Source of the DNA: Bradyrhizobium jicamae
Lineage (GTDB): Bacteria > Pseudomonadota > Alphaproteobacteria > Rhizobiales > Xanthobacteraceae
DNA length: 64,000 bases
Direction of reading: 5' to 3'
Assembly: GCF_001440395.1 (NCBI RefSeq)
Contig: NZ_LLXZ01000059.1
Coordinates: 1 to 64,000, forward strand
Shown one piece after another: positions 42,525-50,600 of the stretch. The position numbers and the translations under genes are program-made. Under the pieces are notes generated by a model, which did no database searches, was not told where the DNA came from, and saw only the letters and a list, made by a program, of their open reading frames with translations. The stretch's first letter is position 1. Every line of letters begins with the position of its first letter.

Positions 42525-44093
42525 TCATTCGAGCTCGAGCGGCTGATAGCGTCCGCTCTCATCGAGCGCGGTGCCCCACACCTTGTTCGAGGCCTGATGC
42601 TCGGAGCGGCCGAAGCTCAGCTGGGTCCCGAGACCGAGGTCGAGATTGCGCATCGTCTCCAGCGTGTCGATCAGCTTCTCCGTATCGATCTGTGGGCCGG
42701 TTCGCTTGATGCCCGCGATGAGGACGTTGGCGGCGACATAGCCTTCGAACGAGACGTAGTCGGGCGCCTCGCCTGGGAAATACTTGGCGAGCGCGTTCTT
42801 GTATTCGAGCACGGCGGATGAATAGCCCGACACCGCCGGCACTACCTGCGTCACGATCACGCCGTTCGTGTAACGTGGCCCCAGCAGCTTCAGTTCTTCG
42901 GCAAGCGCGGTGGAGCCGACGAACGAGACGTTGGAGTAGATCAGGCCGGGATAGACGTCGCGCGTCTTCTCGATGAACCTTGCCGCGGCCCGATAGGTCG
43001 CGACCATGACCACCGCCTTGATCGGCGGCTTCGCGAGCTTCAACTGATTGATGGCGTCGTCCACGTCGACGGTGTTTCGCGCATAGTTGAGCCGAAGGAT
43101 GGAGCCGTCGTTCACGCCCATGGAGCGGAAAGCCTTCGCGACCCCTGCAAATCCGGAATCGCCGTACGAATCCTGCTGCGCAAAGACCGCGATCTGGCGC
43201 GGCTGCAGCCGGCGTATCTTGACGAGGTAACGAACGACCGCGTCGGTTTCCTGAACATAGCTGGCGCGATAGTTGAAGACGTAGCGATCCGGCGGATCGT
43301 TGCGCAGGATGTTGGAACCGGTGAAGGCCCCGAAGAACAGCATCCTGCGTTCGAGCGCGTAGGGAATCGCGACCGCCGAGGTCGGGGTGCCGACATTGCC
43401 GACGATGCCGAACACCTGGTCCTTTTCATAGAGCTGCTTCATGGCTTCGGGGGTGCGCGACGGCTCGTAACCGTCGTCGGCGGCGAACAATTTCAGCATC
43501 CGCCCGTCGACGCCGCCGGCATCGTTGATCCGGTTGAAGGCGGTTTCGATGCCGAGTTTCATCTGGCGTCCCAGCTCGCGGGCCGAGCCGGAGAAGGGGG
43601 CTGCGATGCCGAAGCGGATTTCCTTTTCGCCGATGCCGCGCGGCAGCGGACCGGTCGGAACCGGGGCGGTCGGCGCGGTTGCCGCATTCGCGGCGGTTGC
43701 CGCCGCGGCAGGCGAGGGACCGATGACGCTGGAGAGGCTCGGTCCCGAGATCGAGCGCTCGAGATCAGCGAGCTGGCGGTCGGCCCGGATGCAATCGATC
43801 TTGCCCGAGCTGACGGCAGTGCGGCCGTCGGCGACGCTGCGATCGAACACCTGTGTGAGATCGGAACGCTCGGCCTCGTTTGACGAGGCCTCCCGGATTA
43901 CCTGAGAAAACTTGTCGACGATGGTCTGGATGCGGGGACGCGCAATGTCACGGCAGGCTTGGGCCGAGCCGATCACGGGACCGACGCGGCTTGCAAGATC
44001 GCGCACGATCGCGATTTCGCCGGCTGCCTGGGCGCTGCCCGCGATGCCGAGGAGCACGGCACCGACCAGTAAGGTGATCCGATGCGAGGTCAT
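42525..44093 (-). CDS. Branched-chain amino-acid-type ABC binding protein with extra N-terminal domain (paralogue 1)
   Basis: A 522-aa homologue of the preceding protein in the reading direction, with ATG at 44093 after AAGGAG. A signal peptide (MTSHRITLLVGAVLLGIAGSAQA) is followed by the same extra domain (IVRDLASRVGPVIGSAQACRD...ADRQLADLERSI) and LivK-like fold (EKEIRFGIAAPFSGSARELG; LKLFAADDGYEPSRTPEAM). Very high similarity over the C-terminal part (EYKNALAKYFPGEAPDY; GTALDESGR) marks a tandem duplication. It is probably a soluble receptor or sensor rather than a complete transporter, since no LivHMGF genes flank it. Confidence 0.86.
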   Translation of the reverse strand: MTSHRITLLVGAVLLGIAGSAQAAGEIAIVRDLASRVGPVIGSAQACRDIARPRIQTIVDKFSQVIREASSNEAERSDLTQVFDRSVADGRTAVSSGKIDCIRADRQLADLERSISGPSLSSVIGPSPAAAATAANAATAPTAPVPTGPLPRGIGEKEIRFGIAAPFSGSARELGRQMKLGIETAFNRINDAGGVDGRMLKLFAADDGYEPSRTPEAMKQLYEKDQVFGIVGNVGTPTSAVAIPYALERRMLFFGAFTGSNILRNDPPDRYVFNYRASYVQETDAVVRYLVKIRRLQPRQIAVFAQQDSYGDSGFAGVAKAFRSMGVNDGSILRLNYARNTVDVDDAINQLKLAKPPIKAVVMVATYRAAARFIEKTRDVYPGLIYSNVSFVGSTALAEELKLLGPRYTNGVIVTQVVPAVSGYSSAVLEYKNALAKYFPGEAPDYVSFEGYVAANVLIAGIKRTGPQIDTEKLIDTLETMRNLDLGLGTQLSFGRSEHQASNKVWGTALDESGRYQPLELE

Positions 44094-44153
44094 GGCAAAC
44101 TCCTTGAGAACAAGATCACAGAAAGCCGGGCATTATCGGCCCGCCGCCTGGGA

Positions 44154-44690
44154 TCATGGGGTGGTGCGTTGTGGCGCGGCCTGATCAGGCTTCTCGTGCC
44201 ACTGCATGAACTGCTTGAGCAATTGCGACTGATCCGACGATGCCGGAGCGTTCGGCGGCGTGGAAGCGAGCAGGGACTGGAACTCGCTGAGCGCGGGCTT
44301 TGACGCGCTCTCGCCGGATTGGAACAGGGCGGCCTTGATCGACTGTACGATGCCGGTGGACGCCGACGGCTCACCGTCGCTTTGCCGCGATCCCGGCACG
44401 GCGACGACGAAGAACAGCGCCACGAGCGCGGCGACGCCGATGGCGCCAGCGAAGCGCGCCGCGACGGTCCACAATGCCTTCTGCGACTCGGGTTCGTGCA
44501 TGACCTGCGGATCGAGGGGATGACGCAGCGCATCGGATACGGCGCTCTGGAGCTGGGTATCGAATGACGCCGAAGCGAACGGTGTATCGGGGCTTGCGTC
44601 GCGCACCGCCGACCGCTCACGTAGCGAGCGCGGCGCGTAGTACAGGGGATCGCGGGGATTGATGTGGTCCTGCTCACTCACACTACTCAT
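44154..44690 (-). CDS. Single-pass membrane protein, unknown function
   Basis: A 178-aa protein. The ATG at 44690 lies 8 bp after AGGAGTGAG, so this start is favoured. The frame is open back to a GTG at 44936 with its own GAGGG; that version would be 260 aa. The N terminus has the Arg-rich INPRDPLYYAPRSLRE block, and one transmembrane helix lies at about 94-112 (GAIGVAALVALFFVVAVPG). The rest is Ser/Ala/Gln-rich and should face the periplasm (LLKQFMQWHEK near the end). No known domain. It is separated from the binding-protein pair by 60 bp and may be cotranscribed with it. Confidence 0.65.
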   Translation of the reverse strand: MSSVSEQDHINPRDPLYYAPRSLRERSAVRDASPDTPFASASFDTQLQSAVSDALRHPLDPQVMHEPESQKALWTVAARFAGAIGVAALVALFFVVAVPGSRQSDGEPSASTGIVQSIKAALFQSGESASKPALSEFQSLLASTPPNAPASSDQSQLLKQFMQWHEKPDQAAPQRTTP

Positions 44691-45220
44691 ACGCTCACTC
44701 CTCATGACGCTTGGCGGGTGCCCCGGCGGATTGTCTGGCGGCGAAACGGCGGTCGACGTGTCGGACAAGACTTCCAGGTCATGGAACAGGCGCGCGGGAT
44801 CGTCCACCCCCGCTTCCTGTCCGCTCTCGAGTGCGGTTGGAAGATTTGCATCAGGGGGCGCGGCGTCGTCCTTCCGTTCGACGTCACCTGTCTGCGGGAT
44901 CACATCCCGCGGCCACACCTTCCCCACGGCTTCCACTGCCCTCGTCCCCTGTCGGCAAATGTCCCGTCTGCCCGACGGAATGAACTGCCGGACCCTGGAA
45001 TCCGCCAGCCATACATAAGTTTGTTGGAACCGCGCGAGGACGAATTTAGGTCGGAAACGTGACGAAAGTAAGTTGAGCTCTCGTTAACTACAACTCACAA
45101 GATCCTTGTTTTCAAGGCTTTGGCGCGCAACCGGGCGAGGCTGAAAGCAAGAATCGGCCACAAATGCGCCGGATTCGCCGCTGGGTTCGCCGTTTTCTGC
45201 GCGCAGCACGGGTTTTCCCA
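44691..45220. other. Long intergenic region upstream of minC and of the membrane protein
   Basis: The left part (to about 44936) is open in the frame of the membrane protein and could encode a longer N terminus. From 44950 to 45220 no convincing gene is present on either strand. The DNA is comparatively AT-rich near 45060-45110 (two GTTAAC/TTAACT-like motifs) and carries a GGATTC CcrM-type site near 45172. It probably holds leader and promoter signals for both divergent transcripts. Confidence 0.45.
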
Positions 45221-45278
45221 TTAATTACTCGTTAACCAAGTTCGTCGATTCTTAACCATTCACTAAGAAAGGCGAGTC
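45221..45278 (+). promoter_or_regulatory. CtrA-type and CcrM (GANTC) sites in the minC promoter
   Basis: TTAA-N7-TTAA is present exactly at 45221-45235, and a second site, TTAA-N7-CTAA, at 45252-45266 includes TTAACCAT. CtrA, the alphaproteobacterial cell-cycle master regulator, binds TTAA-N7-TTAA and TTAACCAT half-sites. GATTC (45247-45251) and GAGTC (45274-45278) match the CcrM methylation site GANTC. All lie within 65 bp of the minC start. CtrA control of min genes is known in other Rhizobiales. Confidence 0.6.
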
Positions 45279-45285
45279 GAACATC

Positions 45286-45984
45286 ATGGACGTCCGAGCG
45301 GATACCACGCGTCAACTGGTCCGGCTGCGCGGCCGTTCGTATGTCGCTTTCGTATTCAGCCCCGTCGTGCCGATCGTGGACTGGCTCGGCGAGATCGACG
45401 CCACGCTGGCGCGCTCGCCCGGCTACTTCGTCGGCAAGCCGATCGTGCTCGATCTCTCCGCAGTCGATCTCAGCAGCGCCGCCATCGCCCATCTGCTCGG
45501 CAGCCTCGGCGAGCGCAACATCCGTGTCCTCGGCATCGAAGGCGTTGAGGAAGAGCGCCTGGCGGCGAACATGCCGCCCTTGCTGACCGGCGGCCGCGCC
45601 TGCGTAATCACACGAAACGAGCCAGCGCAGAAGTCGGAGCCCGAGAAGCCGAAACCGACCTCGCTCCTGCTCGAAACTCCGGTGCGCTCGGGCCAGTCCA
45701 TCGTCTTCATGGAGGGCGACGTGACGGTGTTGGGTTCGGTCGGGTCGGGCGCAGAGATCGTCGCCGGCGGATCGATCCACGTTTACGGAACGCTCCGCGG
45801 TCGCGCGATGGCGGGCGTCAACGGCAATTCCAACGCGCGAATCTACTGCCAGAGGATCGAGGCCGAGCTGCTGGCGATCGACGGCTACTACCAGACTGCA
45901 GAAGAAATCGACGACTCGCTTCGCAACCGTCCGGCGCAGGCCTGGCTGGAAGGCGACACCATGAAAATTACCCCGCTGAATTAA
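45286..45984 (+). CDS. minC: Septum site-determining protein MinC
   Basis: A 232-aa MinC. Residues 1-110 hold the N-terminal FtsZ-inhibiting domain (QLVRLRGRSYVAFVFSPVVP...VDLSSAAIAHLLGSLGERNIRVLGIEG). After a Lys/Pro linker comes the beta-helix that binds MinD (SIVFMEGDVTVLGSVGSGAEIVAGGSIHVYGTLRGRAMAGVNGNSNARIYCQRIEAELLAIDGYY). It blocks Z-ring formation at the poles. First gene of minCDE; 21 bp to minD. Its upstream DNA holds the CtrA-type sites. Confidence 0.96.
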   Translation: MDVRADTTRQLVRLRGRSYVAFVFSPVVPIVDWLGEIDATLARSPGYFVGKPIVLDLSAVDLSSAAIAHLLGSLGERNIRVLGIEGVEEERLAANMPPLLTGGRACVITRNEPAQKSEPEKPKPTSLLLETPVRSGQSIVFMEGDVTVLGSVGSGAEIVAGGSIHVYGTLRGRAMAGVNGNSNARIYCQRIEAELLAIDGYYQTAEEIDDSLRNRPAQAWLEGDTMKITPLN

Positions 45985-46005
45985 CCGGCTCTAAGGAGAT
46001 CAAGT

Positions 46006-46821
46006 ATGGCCAAGGTCCTGGTCGTTACCTCAGGCAAGGGAGGCGTTGGAAAAACCACCTCGACCGCCGCACTCGGCGCGGCGCTTGCGCAAGGCGGACA
46101 AAGCGTCGTGGTGGTCGATTTCGACGTCGGCCTGCGCAACCTCGATCTGGTGATGGGCGCCGAACGCCGCGTGGTGTTCGACCTCATCAACGTGGTGCAG
46201 GGCGTCGCCAAGCTGCCGCAGGCCTTGATCCGCGACAAGCGACTGGAAAATCTCTGGCTGCTGCCGGCTTCGCAGACCCGCGACAAGGACGCGCTGACCG
46301 ACGAGGGCGTCGGCCGCGTCATCGGTGAGCTCAGGAGCCGGTTCGACTGGATCCTGTGCGACAGTCCGGCGGGCATCGAGCGCGGTGCGACGCTCGCCAT
46401 GCGCTATGCCGACGAGGCCGTCATCGTCACCAATCCCGAGGTTTCCTCGGTGCGCGATTCCGACCGCATCATCGGCATGCTCGATTCGAAGACGGTGAGG
46501 GCGGAGCGCGGCGAACGCGTAGAGAAGCACGTGCTGATCACCCGCTACGACCCGGCGCGCGCCGCGCGCGGCGAGATGCTCAATATCGACGACATCCTGG
46601 AAATCCTTGCGACGCCGCTGCTCGGCATCATCCCAGAGAGCCAGGACGTGCTTAAAGCGTCCAACGTCGGCACGCCGGTGACCCTGAACGATGCCGACAG
46701 CGCGCCGGCCCGCGCCTATATCGACGCCTCGCGTCGCCTGATGGGCGAGCAAGTCGCCATGGTCGTGCCGGTCGAGCGCAGGGGCTTCATGAACCGGCTG
46801 CTGGGACGGAGGGCTGCATGA
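46006..46821 (+). CDS. minD: Septum site-determining ATPase MinD
   Basis: A 271-aa ParA/MinD-type ATPase. The deviant Walker A motif KGGVGKTT has the signature Lys11 and Lys16, followed by [20 protein letters not shown] and a [10 protein letters not shown] loop. The C terminus ends in an amphipathic membrane-targeting helix ([12 protein letters not shown]). ATP-bound MinD recruits MinC to the membrane and is released by MinE. It overlaps minE by 4 bp (ATGA). Confidence 0.97.
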   Translation: MAKVLVVTSGKGGVGKTTSTAALGAALAQGGQSVVVVDFDVGLRNLDLVMGAERRVVFDLINVVQGVAKLPQALIRDKRLENLWLLPASQTRDKDALTDEGVGRVIGELRSRFDWILCDSPAGIERGATLAMRYADEAVIVTNPEVSSVRDSDRIIGMLDSKTVRAERGERVEKHVLITRYDPARAARGEMLNIDDILEILATPLLGIIPESQDVLKASNVGTPVTLNDADSAPARAYIDASRRLMGEQVAMVVPVERRGFMNRLLGRRAA

Positions 46822-47114
46822 GCATGAGGCTGCTGCGGCTGTTCGGCGGCCGTAATGCGTCCGCCCCCGTTGCGCGGGAGCGGCTGCAGATTCTGCTGGC
46901 GCATGAGCGCGGGCTGCTCGGTCAGTCCGACCTCCTGGTCACGCTGCGGGAGGAGATTCTCGCTGTAATATCGAAACACGTGGCGCTCGATCCGGACAAG
47001 GTGATCGTCAAGCTGGATCGGGGCAAGACGGTCTCGACGCTGGAAGTCGACATCGAAGTGCCCAACAATTTCGACAAGTCGAAAGCGATCACCGAAAGGC
47101 GCATGGCCGGCTGA
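46818..47114 (+). CDS. minE: Cell division topological specificity factor MinE
   Basis: A 98-aa MinE. The N-terminal MinD-binding segment has the usual [19 protein letters not shown], and the C-terminal topological domain contains [28 protein letters not shown] and [12 protein letters not shown]. It stimulates MinD ATPase and drives pole-to-pole or ring dynamics. ATG overlaps the minD stop, so coupled translation is expected. Last gene of the min operon. Confidence 0.96.
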   Translation: MSMRLLRLFGGRNASAPVARERLQILLAHERGLLGQSDLLVTLREEILAVISKHVALDPDKVIVKLDRGKTVSTLEVDIEVPNNFDKSKAITERRMAG

Positions 47115-47180
47115 ACCAAGGGATCGATCGACGACTGGTTTGCCGATAGGGTGAGGGACAACCCTCACCCGGGTAGCACA

Positions 47181-47693
47181 ATGACCAGCGACATGACGGC
47201 GGATGAAGTTCTGAAGCTGCTCAGCCTTGAGCCGAATGCCACCTGCGGCTTCGTCCGCGAGACCTATCGCGCGACGCAGGAAATCGCTCCAGGCGGACTG
47301 CCGGCGCCGTTCGCCGATGGGCGCCCGTTGGGGTCGGCGCTGTACTTCATGGTAACGCCGCAGGCGCCGGTGCGGCTGCACCGGATCCGCAACGATCAAC
47401 TGTATCACTATTATCTCGGAGATCCGATCGAGGTGCTGCTGCTGCACGGGCAGGGTGAGCACGTCATCGTCGGGCCCGATCTGCGAGCGGGCCACCGCGT
47501 GCAGTTGCTGATACCGGGCAACACCTTTCACACGGCGCGCATCATCGGCAGCAAGCGCTGGTTCCTCGGCGCCAGCACGGAATGGCCGGGGGTGATACAA
47601 GCCGATGTCGAACTCGGCACGCCGGAGCTTCTGACGAAAGAGTTTCCGAACGTCGCCGCCGACATCCGCGATTTTCCGCAGCCGGTAAACTAA
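47181..47693 (+). CDS. DUF985 cupin family protein
   Basis: A 170-aa single cupin-type beta-barrel protein of the DUF985 family: FVRETYRATQEIAPGGLP near the start, LGSALYFMVTPQAPVRLHRIRNDQLYHYYLGDPIEVLLLHGQG in the centre (His residues possibly for metal), and GSKRWFLGASTEWPGV later. The starting ATG at 47181 is chosen because the upstream residues are not family-like. Function of the family is not established. It follows minE by about 66 bp on the same strand, but the link to division is not evident. Confidence 0.88.
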   Translation: MTSDMTADEVLKLLSLEPNATCGFVRETYRATQEIAPGGLPAPFADGRPLGSALYFMVTPQAPVRLHRIRNDQLYHYYLGDPIEVLLLHGQGEHVIVGPDLRAGHRVQLLIPGNTFHTARIIGSKRWFLGASTEWPGVIQADVELGTPELLTKEFPNVAADIRDFPQPVN

Positions 47694-47743
47694 CCGGCCG
47701 GACCGGCCCATCGCCGCGGCTCGCTTGCCCTGGCCGAAGGCAG

Positions 47744-49306
47744 CTATCCCACCATCCGCTCCCGGCCGGTCCAGAAGCCGGCCTTCAGCACCTTCTTGTC
47801 GACCTTGCCGACGCCGGTCATCGGCAACTCGCTGACGAACTTGATGTGCTTGGGCGCATGCGCCGGACCCTTCTTCGCCTTGACGAGGTTGATCAACTCG
47901 TCGGCGTTCGGCCGCGCCCCTTCGCGGGCGACGATCACGGCGGTGACGGCCTCGCCCCATTTGTCGTCGGGCACGCCGACGACTGCGACCATCGCGACGT
48001 CGGCGTGCTGCGACAGCACATCCTCGATCTCGCGCGGAAAGATGTTGAAGCCGCCGGAGACGATCATGTCCTTCTTGCGGTCGAGGATGAACATGTAGCC
48101 CCGCTCATCGACGCGCGCGATGTCGCCGGTGTGCAGCCAGCCGTTCTTCAGCGTCTCGGCCGTGGTTTCCGGCCGCTTCCAGTATTCGGCCATCACATGC
48201 GTGCCGCGCACGCAGATCTCGCCGGCCTCGCCGGTGGCGACTTCCTGGTCGTCATGATCCAGTATCTTGACCTGGCACGCCGCGATCGGGAAGCCGCAGG
48301 ACAGGAACAGCTCCGGCGTCCTCGGATCGTGGTCCTTCTTGCGCAGCACCGACACCGGATAGCATTCGGTCTGGCCGTATAGCTGGGAGAACACCGGCCC
48401 GATCCGCTCGATGCCCTCGACCAGCCGGCTCGGCGACATCGCGGAGGCGCCATACAGCAGCAGTTCGAGCGAGGAGAGGTCGGTCCTGTCGAGCGCGGGA
48501 TGATCAAGCATGACGTAGATCATCGTCGGCACGAACAGCGTGAAGTTGATCTTCTCGCGCTCGATGGTCTTGAACACCGCCTCGGGATCGAACCCCTTCA
48601 TCATGTGCACGGTGCCGCCCCGCATCAGCGTCGGCAGCACCTTCGTGCCCGCGACGTGGCTGATCGGGGCGACGGTGAGATAACGCGGCGTATCTGGGAT
48701 TTCGAAGTCGGCGAGGATCGCATTGGCCCAACTGCCGTACTCGCGATGATGGCGCAGCGCGCCCTTGGATTTACCGGTCGTGCCGCCGGTGTAATTGAGG
48801 GTCGCGATATCGTCGGTCTGGGCGAAGCTACGCGCCGTGGCGCTGCCAGCGCTCTCGATCGCCTGCAAGAGGTCGGCGCCGTAGCTTGCAGGGCCAAGTG
48901 TGAAGACGGTCTTCAGGCCCGACGCCCTGGCAGCAAGCTCGCCGCCGCGATCGCGGAACGTCACCCCGTCCACCACCAGCATCTGCGCTTCGGAATCTTC
49001 CAGTTGAAACAGTTGATCGTCCAGCGAACCCAAAGGATGCAGCCAGGTGATCGCGAACCGCGACAATTGCGCGGCGCAGCCGGCGCACCAAGTATCGGCG
49101 CGGTTGGCGGTGAGAAAGGCGACGCGGGTACCGGGCGCAAAGCCGAGCTGCATGAACACGGCCTGCATGCGCCCGATCATGTCGGTCGCGCCGCGATAGG
49201 TGATCGATCCGGCCGGCCAGGCGAACGCAGTGCGCTCGGGGTAGCGCGCCAGCGCCCGCAAGGTCTGCTCGCACGCCGCCGGAAACGCATAGAGCGAATT
49301 GCTCAT
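47744..49306 (-). CDS. AMP-binding acyl-CoA ligase
   Basis: A 520-aa ligase with TLNYTGGTTGKSKGALRHH (AMP motif), LYGQTECYPVSVL, WLHTGDIARVDERGYMFILDRKKDMIVSGGFN and the C-terminal TGVGKVDKKVLKAG with catalytic Lys. It resembles medium- or long-chain, or aryl, acyl-CoA ligases but is not clearly FadD. The ATG at 49306 is preceded by GGAAGAAG. It is divergent from a nitronate-monooxygenase-like gene 98 bp away, which hints at a shared degradative role. Substrate not determined. Confidence 0.88.
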   Translation of the reverse strand: MSNSLYAFPAACEQTLRALARYPERTAFAWPAGSITYRGATDMIGRMQAVFMQLGFAPGTRVAFLTANRADTWCAGCAAQLSRFAITWLHPLGSLDDQLFQLEDSEAQMLVVDGVTFRDRGGELAARASGLKTVFTLGPASYGADLLQAIESAGSATARSFAQTDDIATLNYTGGTTGKSKGALRHHREYGSWANAILADFEIPDTPRYLTVAPISHVAGTKVLPTLMRGGTVHMMKGFDPEAVFKTIEREKINFTLFVPTMIYVMLDHPALDRTDLSSLELLLYGASAMSPSRLVEGIERIGPVFSQLYGQTECYPVSVLRKKDHDPRTPELFLSCGFPIAACQVKILDHDDQEVATGEAGEICVRGTHVMAEYWKRPETTAETLKNGWLHTGDIARVDERGYMFILDRKKDMIVSGGFNIFPREIEDVLSQHADVAMVAVVGVPDDKWGEAVTAVIVAREGARPNADELINLVKAKKGPAHAPKHIKFVSELPMTGVGKVDKKVLKAGFWTGRERMVG

Positions 49307-49404
49307 CTTCTTCCTCCCGCTGTTTTGTAATTGGCCTTCGTCCGTGCCAATGTGTCCATCACGCTAGCACAACAGATGCGCTGCTCAAGCCGGGAAGAAA
49401 CGCC

Positions 49405-50385
49405 TTGCCATCCGCCGATCTGCTCTCGCGCTTTCGCGACCGCCTCAGCCTGCCGCTGATCGCCGCGCCGATGTTTCTCGTCTCCGGTGTCGAACTGGTG
49501 GTAGCCGCCTGCCGCAACGGCGTGATCGGCGCGTTTCCGACGGTGAATTGCCGAAGCCCCGAACAGCTCGATGAATGGCTGACGGACATCGATGGCCGGC
49601 TGAAGACGCATTCGGATGTCAGCGGCAAGCCCGCCGCGCCGGTCTGTGCGAACCTGATCGTGCACCGCTCCAATGCGCGGCTGGCGCAGGATCTGCAAGT
49701 CCTGCTGCGGCACCGGCCAGAAATGGTGATCACCTCGGTCGGTTCGCCGGCGCCGGTAATCGAACCGCTGCATGAGGCCGGCGCGCTGGTGTTTGCCGAT
49801 GTCGCATCCATCCGCCATGCCGAGCGCGCCGTCGCTGCCGGCGCCGACGGGTTGGTGCTATTGACGGCCGGCGCCGGCGGGCAGACCGGATGGCTCAATC
49901 CCTTCGTGTTCGTACGCGCGGTGCGCGCCTTCTTCGATGGGCCGCTGGTGTTGGCGGGCGGCATCGCCGATGGCCACGCCTTGCGGGCCGCGGAGGCGCT
50001 CGGTTGCGATCTCGCCTATATGGGCACCAAGTTCATCGCCACCCGCGAGAGCATGGCGGATGAGAGATACAAGCACATGCTCGTCACCAGCAGCGCCGAC
50101 GATATCCTGCTCACCACGGCGTTCACGGGATTGCAGACCAACATGCTGCGCCCGTCGATCGAGGCCGCCGGCCTCGATCCCGATAATCTGCCGCAGCGTG
50201 GCGCGATCGATATCGCTGAGGATATCGACATCGGCGCGCGCGAGAATCGCCCGAAGCGCTGGAAGGATATCTGGAGCGCGGGGCATGCCGTGTCCGGCGT
50301 CGGCGAATTGCTCGATGCCGACGAGATGATCGCGCGCACGGTGGCTGAGTATCGCGAAGCTTCGGCTCACATACGACTTGGCTAG
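49405..50385 (+). CDS. NMO-like flavin oxidoreductase (paralogue of 35340)
   Basis: A 326-aa protein with the same architecture as the enzyme at 35340-36308: LPLIAAPMFLVSGVELVVAACRNG, GADGLVLLTAGAGGQTG (FMN phosphate binding), and LVLAGGIADGHALRAAEALGCDLAYMGTKFIAT. It must start at the TTG at 49405, which follows GGGAAGA, because the next Met falls inside the first beta-strand. It could oxidise nitronates or related acyl compounds. It faces the acyl-CoA ligase gene across a 98-bp promoter region, so the two may be coregulated. Confidence 0.85.
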   Translation: MPSADLLSRFRDRLSLPLIAAPMFLVSGVELVVAACRNGVIGAFPTVNCRSPEQLDEWLTDIDGRLKTHSDVSGKPAAPVCANLIVHRSNARLAQDLQVLLRHRPEMVITSVGSPAPVIEPLHEAGALVFADVASIRHAERAVAAGADGLVLLTAGAGGQTGWLNPFVFVRAVRAFFDGPLVLAGGIADGHALRAAEALGCDLAYMGTKFIATRESMADERYKHMLVTSSADDILLTTAFTGLQTNMLRPSIEAAGLDPDNLPQRGAIDIAEDIDIGARENRPKRWKDIWSAGHAVSGVGELLDADEMIARTVAEYREASAHIRLG

Positions 50386-50600
50386 GACGAAGGCATCGCG
50401 CCTCTCAATCAACTCGCAGCCATTGCGGAACTCTGGCGGTCACGCGCGATATCGGGATTAAATGCCAAGAGAAAACCGCCGCAGTGGCAAACTTCCGACA
50501 CAAGATCACGGCGAAAACGACCCGATCCGACATGACGCGCGCGCGAAGGCGAGGCCGGTTCCGGTTTCGCTGTCGGGCGCATTTTTTCAAAGAGGTCTTC

